Source of the DNA: Coxiellaceae bacterium
GTDB taxonomy: Bacteria; Pseudomonadota; Gammaproteobacteria; Coxiellales; Coxiellaceae
DNA: 48,156 nucleotides
Assembly: GCA_029212885.1 (NCBI GenBank)
Contig: JARGPC010000014.1
Location: 1-48,156, forward strand
Direction of reading: 5' to 3'
This document shows positions 34,765-44,244 of the stretch, piece after piece (within the stretch, counting starts at the first letter, position 1; each line of letters starts with the position of its first letter). The notes beneath the pieces are model-generated. The model saw nothing but the letters and a program-made list of their open reading frames with translations. It searched no databases and was not told the origin of the DNA. The position numbers were made by a program, and so were the translations under genes.

Positions 34765-35478
34765 ATGACACAAGAAATAATGAGACCAAAGATTTATAAT
34801 AAATATATAAGCAGCCTACCCGCCAATGATGAAGACACTGATCAGCCTAGCGCCGCAGATGACTTGGTGGCCCTGTTAAAAAAATACAGCCAATCTGAAT
34901 GGTTCACTTATCGTCATCATAAAGCCTCTTGCTTAAATCTTACTCATGCAATTGAAAAATTCATTCAAGAAAACGACAATACGGCCACTGCTGAACAATG
35001 TATTGCACTTATAAATAAACACCTAGCCAAAGATGACAACGAACAAGACACAGCTATCAGCAGCGATGGTGACTTAGCTTACTTATTGGCAATATGGCTT
35101 AAACTGCATGATCTTAACACCGATTCACTCGATGCTCGCTTTCAACAAATTGATTTCGACCAACTGGTGCCCGTAGAAGCATTTGAAGCAAGCGAGGCAA
35201 GAGAAGCAAAAAAAGCACACAGGGCTGCAAGTGTGCATAATGATCCAGAGGGAGAAACAAAAACCACTAGCAAGCCTCGACGGAGCAGCAGCATCGATGC
35301 TGAAGCATTAATCAGTTGCGGTGTTATATCAACCGAAAGCGCAATGGCATTAAGGAAAGCAGAACAGCAAGAGCTTCAACAAGCGGCCGAAACTGAAACA
35401 GTAAACGAAAGATCAACTGAAAATAATCACCTGGATAATGAAGGCTTTTCTCCTTCAGACCTACCGATAAGCTTATAA
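34765..35478 (+). CDS. Unrecognised 237-residue protein, effector-like
   Basis: A soluble protein with GGAGC 6-7 bases before its ATG. Residues about 31-120 form a compact helical region with WFTYRHHKASC and a following INKHL segment, a pattern loosely like the C-terminal module of the gene upstream. From about 130 the sequence is charged and low-complexity: an EAFEASEAREAKKAHRAA helix, a basic PRRSSS patch and an acidic, polar C-terminus. Such a tail resembles those of type IV-secreted effectors, but no secretion genes are here. No family recognised. Confidence 0.65.
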   Translation: MTQEIMRPKIYNKYISSLPANDEDTDQPSAADDLVALLKKYSQSEWFTYRHHKASCLNLTHAIEKFIQENDNTATAEQCIALINKHLAKDDNEQDTAISSDGDLAYLLAIWLKLHDLNTDSLDARFQQIDFDQLVPVEAFEASEAREAKKAHRAASVHNDPEGETKTTSKPRRSSSIDAEALISCGVISTESAMALRKAEQQELQQAAETETVNERSTENNHLDNEGFSPSDLPISL

Positions 35479-35648
35479 ACTACACTTACGCTTACACTAG
35501 GCTTGCATACATCTTATGTCATAATAATTTGTATGCAATCCCTGTCTACCTCAATTAAATAAAGCCAAAAAACCAAATAAAAACTCTATTGCCGAATATA
35601 CCGAGCTGTTATGATGCGAACTGGGAGCAAACAGAACAAGGGAGTGTT

Positions 35649-37535
35649 ATGTCCATTACCGCCGAGGAAGTCGCCACTTTATCACCTGGCCAATTTCCTT
35701 TTGTCGAAAACATGCTCGGTAGCTTTGATCGCTGCAAACAAAGCTTATTAGATAGTCCTTTTCATTGCTTAGATGAAGCCAAATATTTTCTCGATAAAGA
35801 TGTCGGCGTTATGCATAACATGCTACTTGCTATTGAAACTATTGAGCGCCCTATTCAGCAAGCTTTTGTTTTACTATTAATTCAACACTGCGCCGACAGC
35901 ACAAAACTAAAAATGACTTTAGACACCATGGCGACCCAAGGGTTTATGCTAAATGATAATCAATATAAAAACGTCATCTACTTACATCAATTACTGCATA
36001 ATGCAGCTATTGATGACCCCAGCGACCCTTCCCGAAAAGCTGGCAGCTTAGTGATTCACCTAGAAATTAATCCTGGCAATATTTTTTCACGCCTTACCGA
36101 CCCGGTCACCAAAAAGCGGTTAGACAAAATCCAAACTGGCTTAACCGAAGTAGTTACCCACCTGATTAATAATAAATTACATTATTGCATTGAAGGTATT
36201 ACAGCGAAAATAACAATCAATTCCCATAGCGAAAGACCACTACCGTCTACAGTAGAAACCGCCATAATCGCGGGCTTACAGAAAGAATTAGGTTCGATCA
36301 ATCAATGCGCAACAATAAATACGCAGCAAAAATTACGCGCATGCGCATACCGCCTACATCGCGCCATTAAATCGCTGACAGAAAATCCTCTTCAATATAC
36401 TTCAATACCACGGTCAAACGAGCTCATACGCACCACTCTTCAACAATCACTAGATACCCTCAACCAACTGATTGTGCCACAAGAAGATATGGCGAATGGG
36501 CACGAACAATATATGCGCTTTTTGCAGACTCACGCCGCTGATGACCTTCCGGGTTCAATAGAATTAAACAAAGAGCTTGAACAATACAACGCCAAACAGG
36601 CACATATCGCAGCCGTTACTGCCTGCATTGATAGCGCATTGACTACAGCAAAAGCGACTAATGGCTTCGATACAGCCATCGCACGTGCACAATATCTCTT
36701 TTTTGAAATCGATATCTTTACATTCAATCCATTACTGCAGCTTAGCCCAGCATCGGAAGAAGCCATATACGTAGTACCAGAAGAATGCAATGTAAGCATT
36801 AACAAATTAAATAAACACTTTAGAATAACACCAGCTAATGGTGCGCTATACACCAAAGACGGCTTAGATGATCTTGAATCAAACGCACGTAAAGCAGGAC
36901 AGGTCGCACAAGATCCTATTTTAAGAGCCGACATAAACTACAGAGAGCTTGATGATAAAGATGTAGATTGCTTTGAAATAGACCGCTTATTGAATTTGCA
37001 ACGTTTAAAAAACAAACCTGAATTGTGCGCACAAATCAAACCTGAACTATTACGTCCAGAATACCTAAGCCAACTCGCTAACTTACCTAAAAAGTGCTTT
37101 TTAAATGATTCCGTCAATTTACTCAACCTATTTAGCCCCAGCACAATAACCGAACAGCAAATAGAATATATTGGCTTGCTTGTTGAGCAATACAGTGTAT
37201 TCAATACCTATCGTATTTTAGAACATTTCAATACACACAACATCAATTGGAACATTTTATGTAGCATTCCAAAACCTTTTCTTGAGGCAACCATCGGAGA
37301 AGACGATCCCGTAACCGCGTTACTGCAAAGAGTACAAAGCGCGCATTCAGCAGCCCATAAAGCAATGCAAGATTGCAATGCGCAAATGAGCTACTGGGAT
37401 CCAAGACTATTTCTTCAGCGAGCCACCATACAACAACAACTCAATATGCATACCAAGCACTTTGAATACATTGAAAAAATATTAGCCGCTTTAACACCCG
37501 AACCTGAAGTAGCTCATGCAGCTGCTCTAGCTTAA
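35649..37535 (+). CDS. Unrecognised 628-residue helical protein
   Basis: A large, mostly helical soluble protein with no signal peptide, no membrane segment and no repeat I can name. The first 100 residues include an FPFVENMLGSF segment and a Cys-containing helix. The region around 440-520 contains LLNLQRLKNKPELCAQIKPELL and LSQLANLPKKCFLNDSVNLL, which look like irregular helical hairpins. The C-terminus is Ala-rich. I start at 35649, where AAGGGAG lies 4 bases upstream; a TTG at 35589 is in frame but overlaps a possible promoter (TTGCCG, 15 bases, TATGAT). The stop overlaps the convergent regulator gene by 4 bases. Function unknown. Confidence 0.7.
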   Translation: MSITAEEVATLSPGQFPFVENMLGSFDRCKQSLLDSPFHCLDEAKYFLDKDVGVMHNMLLAIETIERPIQQAFVLLLIQHCADSTKLKMTLDTMATQGFMLNDNQYKNVIYLHQLLHNAAIDDPSDPSRKAGSLVIHLEINPGNIFSRLTDPVTKKRLDKIQTGLTEVVTHLINNKLHYCIEGITAKITINSHSERPLPSTVETAIIAGLQKELGSINQCATINTQQKLRACAYRLHRAIKSLTENPLQYTSIPRSNELIRTTLQQSLDTLNQLIVPQEDMANGHEQYMRFLQTHAADDLPGSIELNKELEQYNAKQAHIAAVTACIDSALTTAKATNGFDTAIARAQYLFFEIDIFTFNPLLQLSPASEEAIYVVPEECNVSINKLNKHFRITPANGALYTKDGLDDLESNARKAGQVAQDPILRADINYRELDDKDVDCFEIDRLLNLQRLKNKPELCAQIKPELLRPEYLSQLANLPKKCFLNDSVNLLNLFSPSTITEQQIEYIGLLVEQYSVFNTYRILEHFNTHNINWNILCSIPKPFLEATIGEDDPVTALLQRVQSAHSAAHKAMQDCNAQMSYWDPRLFLQRATIQQQLNMHTKHFEYIEKILAALTPEPEVAHAAALA

Positions 37536-38266
37536 GATTTAATATATTGCTCAAATATTTTAGGCAACCAAGGTCGCAAAGCAACCACCAACGCTGAGCC
37601 TTGCGTTTCATTAATCGGTAATGTTGCGCTGCGTTGATTAAGCTTAGTAAAGGTAGCGGCTAATGCGCGTAATTGTTTTTGTAATTGCGCATTATCTTGT
37701 GGTGACAACATGCCGTTCAAACATAAAAATAACTCTTGCGGTTTGTCAAAATGCGATTGCATAAAATCGGTTTGCAAATGTTGTTGAAAAAACTGTTGAA
37801 TCGGACCATTAGGTAACCATGAAAAATCAGAAGAGACTTTTAATTTGATAACGTTTGCCGGCAATAAATCTATTATATCTAATTCGGTAAGACGGATTAA
37901 TTTTTCGATACATTCACTCGCAGTAAAGTCGTAATGATCCAAGATATCTTCAAAACGCCAATGATTCAAAGCACATGTGGCCACTATTAATAATTTAGGC
38001 TCGGTAACCAATTGTTGTTCTTGTTGCAGGCTCAACTGATTTATTCGTTTAAGATTTTGTTGGGCTAGTTTAATTAAATCGGTTAATTCCAAACCAACTA
38101 ATTGAGCAATTTGCTCTAAACGCGCCAGTGAAATTTGGCCGCTGCTGAATAAACGTTTAACGCTCGATTCGGACAGGTCCAGCACAGCAGCCACCTCACT
38201 ATAGGTCTTACCTTGCTGACGTAGCGCTTGCTTAAGCGTTGATAAAACGGTATTTATTTGGCTCAT
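37532..38266 (-). CDS. XRE-family transcriptional regulator
   Basis: This 244-residue protein has an N-terminal Cro/C1-type helix-turn-helix (about 6-60) with the recognition region TYSEVAAVLDLSESSVKRLF at 21-40. The C-terminal domain (about 90-244) is helical and unrecognised; it may bind a ligand or mediate dimers. The ATG at 38266 is the likely start, with GAG 7 bases upstream; an in-frame GTG lies at 38281. It is divergent from the lipid-enzyme fusion gene at 38400 with a 133-base shared region, so it may control that gene. Confidence 0.85.
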   Translation of the reverse strand: MSQINTVLSTLKQALRQQGKTYSEVAAVLDLSESSVKRLFSSGQISLARLEQIAQLVGLELTDLIKLAQQNLKRINQLSLQQEQQLVTEPKLLIVATCALNHWRFEDILDHYDFTASECIEKLIRLTELDIIDLLPANVIKLKVSSDFSWLPNGPIQQFFQQHLQTDFMQSHFDKPQELFLCLNGMLSPQDNAQLQKQLRALAATFTKLNQRSATLPINETQGSALVVALRPWLPKIFEQYIKS

Positions 38267-38399
38267 TTTATACTCATACACTCAAAAGGTATCGTATATT
38301 AGTACTTTGTGGCCCAAATATCAATATATTTGCATTGTTTGTTGAATATTATGCACCTTGTGTTAGGATTGCTCCATATTTAACCAGCATGAGAACGAC

Positions 38400-41300
38400 A
38401 TGAATAAGCGCATTTTTATCCCCTACCTACTGGTGGTGTTTTTTAATTCATTTGTCGACCTAGGTCACAAGATATTAATCCAGGACACACTGTTTCAAAC
38501 AGCCAGCGCCAATCATTACACACTGCTGTCATCAATCTTAAACGCGCTTATCCTGTTACCTTATGTATTTATGTTTACTCCCGCCGGTTTTATCAGCGAT
38601 CATTTTTCAAAAGTTAAAGTACTGCGCCTCTCAGCCATCGCTGTTATTCCGATCACCCTATTAATAACATTATCTTACTACAAAGGCTGGTTCTGGTTAG
38701 CCTTCAGTTTCACCATTATATTGGGCTTACAAAGTGCAATTAACTCTCCAGCAAAATACGGTTATATCAAAGAAATTTTTGGAAAATCACAAATAGCAAA
38801 AGCAAATGCCTACGTGCAAACCGTGACCATCATTGCAATACTAGCAGGTACTTTTGTCTTTACCTTATTGTTTAGTCACTACATCGCCACATTTGTTAAT
38901 AATCATACGGTGAGCAAATCAACACTACTAATGGCATTTGCGCCTGTTGGATTTTTATTAGTAGCGTTTTCAAGCATTGAGTCGCTGTGCACATTTAAAT
39001 TAACCTCCAAGCCTGCCTCCGACCCTAGTTCTGAATATCAAATCAAAAATTATTTCAAATGTTTTTATTTAAAAAGCTATATGAGTGAAATCATACACAA
39101 TAAAACCATTATCACCTGCATTATAGGTTTAGGTTTATTTTGGGGTGTCAACCAAGTACTACTCGCCAGCTATGGCGCCTATTTAAAAACCTATGTACCC
39201 AATGCATCAGCATTATTCGCTCAAGGGTCATTAGCGATGGGCGGTATTGGTATTTTATTTGGTGCTTTATATGCCGGACGTGTTTCTAAAGGCTTTATTG
39301 AAACTGGCTTAATCCCACTTGCAGCAGCCGGCTTAACCATAGGACTATTGCTGCTTTCTCATCTCACTAGCAAACCACTTATCATCGCTTTGTTTATTGC
39401 TTACGGCTTTTTTGGCGGCATGTTAATCGTACCACTGAATGCATTAATACAATTTAACGCCAAAGACTCCAGCCTCGGAAAAGTATTAGCCGGTAATAAC
39501 TTTGTACAAAACCTATTTATGATTGTCTTTTTAGTGTTAACTACCATCGCCAGTGTACTGGGTGCTAACAGCGTTATAAATTTGCATGCGCTGGCCGTGT
39601 TTATGTGCATAGGCACTATCGGCTCGATTATTTTACTGCCTCAATCATTAGTACGTTATTTAACTTACTTAATGATCTCAACAGTCTACAAAGTCCGCGT
39701 GATAGGCTTTGATAAAATCCCATCAAATGGTGGGGCGTTATTACTGGGCAATCACACCAGCTTATTGGACTGGGCCATTATTCAAATTGCTTGCCCGCGC
39801 CCGATACACTTTGTGATGGAACGCTCGATCTATGAACGCTGGTATTTAAAATGGTTATTATCACGCTTAAATATAATCCCTATATCTGCTGGCGCCAGTA
39901 AACAAGCCATAGCTCGTATTGAACAAATGCTAAATGATGGAAAAATAGTTGCCTTATTTCCGGAAGGCTGCCTAAGCCGTAATGGTCAACTGGGTAAATT
40001 CCATACTGGCTTCGAACGCGCTGTGCAAAATACTAGTGCAACTATCATTCCGTTCTATTTAAAAGGCTTATGGGGCACTGCCAGCTCTTACGCAACCGAT
40101 CGATATAAATTGATTAACAAAACACGACACCGCGATGTCACTATTGCTTTTGGTGAGCCACTGTCAGCCGACAGCACTGCGGCGCAAGTAAAACAGGCGG
40201 TAACCACATTATCGGTAATAACATGGCGAGAATCATCTAGAGCCTACAACACTGTAATAGCAGAGTATATTAAGCGTGCAAAACAAATGAGTGGCAACCT
40301 AGCCGTAAAGGATACAACCGGTACTAAACTGACACATGGCCAATGTTTAGCAGCGGTTATTTATATGTCAAAAAAACTCGAACCACTCTTACGCGATCAA
40401 CAAACAGTAGGTCTTATGTTACCTGCGAGTGCTGGTGGCATTATTGCTAATTTAGCTTGTATGATGCTAGGCAAGACCATCGTTAATTTAAATTACACTA
40501 GCGGTAAAGCTGCACTACAATCGGCGATTGAACAAGCTGAAATTAAAACCATTATCAGCTCTGAACGCTTCATGAATAAACTTCAGACGAAAGGATTTGA
40601 ACTAGATAACATACAACAAACCGCCACTGTAATATCAATGGAAAACTTAAGATCTCACCACGCTAAATGGACAATTGCTGCCATGATGCTTGGTTTAAAA
40701 CTAACGCCCAGCAGTGTCATAGAATTGCTATTTAGCAAATCCTATAAACCCGAACAACCCGCTGCTATTTTATTTAGCAGCGGCAGTGAAGGTGCACCTA
40801 AAGGTGTGATGCTATCGCACCAAAATTTACTAAGCAATATTAAGCAAGTGTCTAGTGTATTTAACATTCAAGAACACGACATTATTTTAGGCTGTTTACC
40901 ATTATTTCATGCGTTTGGCTTGATGGCCACCACGTTAATGCCATTGATCGAAGGTACGCCAGTTATTTGTCATCCAGACCCTACCGATGCCAGAACCATT
41001 GGTAAATTAGTATTTCAAAATAAAGTCACAGTAATGTGTGGCACATCAACCTTCTTAGGCATGTATGTTCGCAATAAAAAATGTGTGCCTCAAATGTTTG
41101 AAAGCCTACGCTTTGTGATTGCAGGTGCTGAAAAGTTATCTGATAAAGTGAGAAATGACTTTAAACAAAAATTTAATCTACCTGTTTATGAAGGTTACGG
41201 CTGCACTGAATTATCCCCGGTAGCCAGCTCTAACTTACCAGATATGCTTAACCCAACCGACTGGCATATCCACCACGGTACAGAGTTAGGCACTGTCGGC

Positions 41301-41834
41301 TTACCGCTACCAGGCACCGCATTTAAAATCGTCGATCCTGCAACACTAGAAGCATTACCGCTAGGTGAAGCCGGTTTGATTTTAATCAGCGGACCCCAGT
41401 TAATGATGGGGTATCTCAATAACCGTGAAAAAACTGATCAAGTGTTATGTAAAATTGATGATGTCACTTGGTACAAAACCGGCGATAAAGGCTTTATAGA
41501 TAATCATGGCTTTTTGACTATTGTTGATCGCTATTCGCGCTTCGTTAAAATTGCTGGTGAAATGGTAAGTTTATCGGCGGTAGAGCAACACATCTTAGCT
41601 GCGCTAAAAAATGAGTCAGCGGATATCATGGCAATAGGTATAAAAGATGAAAAAAAAGGAGAAAAGATTGCACTGATATATAACATGGACATGTCTGCTG
41701 ATCACTTAAAGCGGAAATTAATCGAGCACGGCATTGAAGGACTATGCTTGCCTGCACAATATATTAAGGTAGATGAACTGCCCAGACTCGGCTCAGGCAA
41801 AAAAGATTACCGCCAAGCCCTTGCACTGCTGTAG
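38400..41834 (+). CDS. aas: LplT-PlsC-acyl-ACP synthetase fusion (Aas-type lysophospholipid recycling)
   Basis: This 1144-residue protein joins three parts. Residues 1 to about 420 are a 12-helix MFS carrier like LplT, which flips lysophospholipids inwards. About 430-620 is a PlsC-type acyltransferase with H452-T-S-L-L-D457 (HX4D) and FPEGCLSRNG. About 640-1144 is an AMP-forming acyl-ACP/CoA synthetase with the SSGSEGAPKG loop near 792-801, YGCTELSP near 933 and YKTGDKG. In E. coli LplT and Aas are separate proteins that reacylate lysophosphatidylethanolamine with fatty acid. The fusion is known in other proteobacteria. The last 30 residues include a Lys in LGSGKKDYR, consistent with the catalytic lysine. 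The PAP2 gene follows at 41897. Confidence 0.93.
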   Translation: MNKRIFIPYLLVVFFNSFVDLGHKILIQDTLFQTASANHYTLLSSILNALILLPYVFMFTPAGFISDHFSKVKVLRLSAIAVIPITLLITLSYYKGWFWLAFSFTIILGLQSAINSPAKYGYIKEIFGKSQIAKANAYVQTVTIIAILAGTFVFTLLFSHYIATFVNNHTVSKSTLLMAFAPVGFLLVAFSSIESLCTFKLTSKPASDPSSEYQIKNYFKCFYLKSYMSEIIHNKTIITCIIGLGLFWGVNQVLLASYGAYLKTYVPNASALFAQGSLAMGGIGILFGALYAGRVSKGFIETGLIPLAAAGLTIGLLLLSHLTSKPLIIALFIAYGFFGGMLIVPLNALIQFNAKDSSLGKVLAGNNFVQNLFMIVFLVLTTIASVLGANSVINLHALAVFMCIGTIGSIILLPQSLVRYLTYLMISTVYKVRVIGFDKIPSNGGALLLGNHTSLLDWAIIQIACPRPIHFVMERSIYERWYLKWLLSRLNIIPISAGASKQAIARIEQMLNDGKIVALFPEGCLSRNGQLGKFHTGFERAVQNTSATIIPFYLKGLWGTASSYATDRYKLINKTRHRDVTIAFGEPLSADSTAAQVKQAVTTLSVITWRESSRAYNTVIAEYIKRAKQMSGNLAVKDTTGTKLTHGQCLAAVIYMSKKLEPLLRDQQTVGLMLPASAGGIIANLACMMLGKTIVNLNYTSGKAALQSAIEQAEIKTIISSERFMNKLQTKGFELDNIQQTATVISMENLRSHHAKWTIAAMMLGLKLTPSSVIELLFSKSYKPEQPAAILFSSGSEGAPKGVMLSHQNLLSNIKQVSSVFNIQEHDIILGCLPLFHAFGLMATTLMPLIEGTPVICHPDPTDARTIGKLVFQNKVTVMCGTSTFLGMYVRNKKCVPQMFESLRFVIAGAEKLSDKVRNDFKQKFNLPVYEGYGCTELSPVASSNLPDMLNPTDWHIHHGTELGTVGLPLPGTAFKIVDPATLEALPLGEAGLILISGPQLMMGYLNNREKTDQVLCKIDDVTWYKTGDKGFIDNHGFLTIVDRYSRFVKIAGEMVSLSAVEQHILAALKNESADIMAIGIKDEKKGEKIALIYNMDMSADHLKRKLIEHGIEGLCLPAQYIKVDELPRLGSGKKDYRQALALL

Positions 41835-41896
41835 CTATTCAAAACAATAACCGCTAATATAAGGCCTGTTATAATAAACCATACCTTTTGAAAGTA

Positions 41897-42883
41897 ATGA
41901 AATATAGACTAAAAGCAGCCGGTCGTCGGGTGTACAACTTCTTTTGCCAAGTACCTGACATTAACGCTAGCATTCGCTCAGCATATAACCAGCTGGACAG
42001 ATCAGACAAAATCATTTGGTTATTTTTTATAGTCAGTTATCTCACTGCAGCGGTTATTATTATTGTCAACATGCTGTATATAAAATACACCGCCATGTCT
42101 AATATGTTACTGTTCCCACCAGCAGGTGCCGCTGGCTTCTTACTGCTGTATATCAGCTTTTTAAATTTACGAAAAAAGTATCATTACATTAGTTCGTTTC
42201 TTATTTCAATAATGTATACCATTCTATTTATCTATACGATGTTCTTAATTTGCGGTGCCGCCTTATTAACACCGTCTAACCATTTATTAAACTATCAATT
42301 GTTAAACTGGGATTTAGCACTTGGCTTTGATCAACTGCCGATTATTAAATGGGCTGACAAACATGTCATTTTGCATAAAATTCTCACCTGGGGATATGAC
42401 TCCTGGACATTCCAAATAGGCCTGGTTGCTCCGGTTTTGGGTTTATTGAAACGTTATAAAGAAATGCGCCAATGGGTTGTAGCCAGTATTTTAGCTATTT
42501 TTATCGCTGCCATGATTTATTATGTATGGCCAAGCTTGCCACCCGCTTCTGTTTTCACCAATTACACCTTTAATTCTAGCTGTTATACCTGCATAGATCG
42601 CTATTACCTAATTCATGCCTATCGACCATTTAATTATGTTTCATGTGGTTTAATCGTCTTTCCTTCATGTCATGTGATCTGGGCTTTACTTAATACCTAC
42701 GCCTTTCGGCATATCAAATGGATACTGTGGCCAATGATACTATTAAATTTTTGCTTGATAGTCGGCACAATTGTATTAGGTATGCATTTCCTTGTCGACG
42801 CACTCGCATCATTTGCCATATTTATTCTTATTACATGCGTTGCTCACTGGGCAACTAAGAATGACAGAGACATAGCCTGCTAA
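41897..42883 (+). CDS. PAP2-superfamily membrane phosphatase (Aur1/Ipt1-like)
   Basis: This 328-residue inner-membrane protein has about six hydrophobic helices and the PAP2 catalytic motifs in the variant of the PAP2_3/Aur1 subgroup: FPSCH259 and H297-F-L-V-D301. Those residues form the phosphohistidine site in lipid phosphatases and inositolphosphotransferases. A role in lipid phosphate removal or headgroup transfer is likely; the substrate is open. An in-frame TTG at 41888 is an alternative start; the ATG at 41897 has GAAAG just upstream. It follows the Aas-type fusion by 62 bases, so joint expression in lipid metabolism is plausible. The 3' end overlaps the convergent pilX-like gene by 4 bases. 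Confidence 0.82.
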   Translation: MKYRLKAAGRRVYNFFCQVPDINASIRSAYNQLDRSDKIIWLFFIVSYLTAAVIIIVNMLYIKYTAMSNMLLFPPAGAAGFLLLYISFLNLRKKYHYISSFLISIMYTILFIYTMFLICGAALLTPSNHLLNYQLLNWDLALGFDQLPIIKWADKHVILHKILTWGYDSWTFQIGLVAPVLGLLKRYKEMRQWVVASILAIFIAAMIYYVWPSLPPASVFTNYTFNSSCYTCIDRYYLIHAYRPFNYVSCGLIVFPSCHVIWALLNTYAFRHIKWILWPMILLNFCLIVGTIVLGMHFLVDALASFAIFILITCVAHWATKNDRDIAC

Positions 42884-43158
42884 TATGATAGCTGCCAATA
42901 ACCTTTCTTAAGTGATAAATTAACTGTAGTGGTGTGATACTTACCATTAACCTGTAAGTCTTTACTGTGAGGCTGCAAAGTTCGCAGTAATGTTAAACGC
43001 GACTGCGCTATTTCAAAAGCGTGAGCATGATCATCAAAATACTGCAATGATTTATGGCTTAGCCATTGCGATTGATAGCCTGCAATAATAAGTGCAGAAG
43101 CCAAACTACACAGCACCATAGCAACCACTAACGCAAATGCTCGCTGTTGCACTCGCAT
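42880..43158 (-). CDS. pilX: PilX-like minor pilin
   Basis: This short 92-residue protein has a basic N-terminus and one hydrophobic helix (about 8-26), with RAFALVVAMVL resembling PilX N-termini (typically RGAALVVAL). The fifth-position glutamate of ordinary prepilins is missing, as in PilX/GspK-type subunits. Its start overlaps the stop of the pilW-like gene (TAATG), so translation is coupled. PilX-type subunits help prime type IV pilus assembly. Its length is well below that of typical PilX (about 150-200), so it may be a reduced form. Confidence 0.65.
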   Translation of the reverse strand: MRVQQRAFALVVAMVLCSLASALIIAGYQSQWLSHKSLQYFDDHAHAFEIAQSRLTLLRTLQPHSKDLQVNGKYHTTTVNLSLKKGYWQLSY

Positions 43159-43859
43159 TACTTTATCCGATTCTGCAAAGCCACATAGCTATGCCAGATT
43201 TTATATAAACGCGAACCTGTTACCGTCTGAAGCTCTGGATTATACGTTTCCAAACTAACTGTTATTTGAACGCTTTTAACTTTCGACCAGTCACGTATTA
43301 CTGGCGCACCCACATATTGATTGACATCTTTTGCTGTTGGCTCCGATTGACCATAACTAAAACGCAAACCATCGAGTCCTGTCGTTATTTCGACCGCCTT
43401 TGAACCCATCGCTTTCTTATACAACGCCGTAATCGGCTCACCTAAACCTGTTTTGCGATTCGTATCAGCCAAATAAAACGCAAAGCGCCTAAACTTTTTA
43501 ACCCCTTTAACTGACGTGCACTCACCCACGACAATCATATCTGTATCCATTAAAGTTTTAACCTGCCATTTTGCTGGCACACTCCGACTGTGATAACCAA
43601 TCAAAGCTTGCTCCGCTGATATTTTCTTTTCTGCAGGCAAACAACTGGTATCACCCGCCGCACGAATGTAGCGATCTAACATGGTTAACACCAAATGCCC
43701 CTTTTGCTGCATGCTTTCTATCGTTGATTGTATATTGCGATTTTTGGTAATGCTAAGGTAAATCTTCACCATACCAAATACTATAAACGACAACAGCGCT
43801 ATCGATATAATCACCTCAATAAGATTAAACGCTTTAGTAGAAAATGGTTTTGTTTGCAC
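43158..43859 (-). CDS. pilW: PilW-like minor pilin
   Basis: This 233-residue prepilin has the type III signal KAFNLIEV, with cleavage expected after Ala9 and Glu at +5, followed by a hydrophobic helix (about 10-33). The central region includes YIRAAGDTSC and later SVQITVSLETYNPELQTV, typical of PilW. It is a minor subunit that sits at the pilus tip complex with PilV and PilX. The gene follows pilV by 10 bases. The residue before the cleavage point is Ala, not the usual Gly. Confidence 0.82.
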   Translation of the reverse strand: MQTKPFSTKAFNLIEVIISIALLSFIVFGMVKIYLSITKNRNIQSTIESMQQKGHLVLTMLDRYIRAAGDTSCLPAEKKISAEQALIGYHSRSVPAKWQVKTLMDTDMIVVGECTSVKGVKKFRRFAFYLADTNRKTGLGEPITALYKKAMGSKAVEITTGLDGLRFSYGQSEPTAKDVNQYVGAPVIRDWSKVKSVQITVSLETYNPELQTVTGSRLYKIWHSYVALQNRIK

Positions 43860-43869
43860 AAATATCTCC

Positions 43870-44244
43870 TTATGCTATACGTGCTGCCAGTGAATAAGCT
43901 TGCGGCCCCGCAGCCCGCCAATGCAATGTAACCAAACAATGATGATCGAATTGACGACAACTATAATCACCATGACCTTGCGGTAATACGTTCATATTAA
44001 TGTCATTCCATAACACATATTCACGCTGTCTGGCACTGTCGCTGTGATTAACACGCAAACGCTCTAACATAGATTGCGTTTGCACAATAGCCACACTGCG
44101 AAAATAATCTTGGTAGCTGTTACGCAACAAATCTAATTGCCATGCCATTAACGCTAGCAATATCACAGAAAACACTGTGATAGACAACAGCACCTCTAAT
44201 AAGCTAAAAGCCGAATATTTTGTTACGCTGTATCCTTGCTCCAT
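43870..44244 (-). CDS. pilV: PilV-like minor pilin
   Basis: This 124-residue prepilin has the signal YSAFSLLEV, with cleavage expected after Ala12 and Glu at +5, then one hydrophobic helix (about 13-33). Cys99 and Cys107 could form a disulphide in the C-terminal loop. It is the first of three minor pilin genes and begins 22 bases inside the 3' end of cysS, so it is probably read from the cysS transcript. Ala at -1 is unusual and is shared with the next gene. fimT, pilE and pilY1 are absent here. Confidence 0.75.
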   Translation of the reverse strand: MEQGYSVTKYSAFSLLEVLLSITVFSVILLALMAWQLDLLRNSYQDYFRSVAIVQTQSMLERLRVNHSDSARQREYVLWNDINMNVLPQGHGDYSCRQFDHHCLVTLHWRAAGPQAYSLAARIA

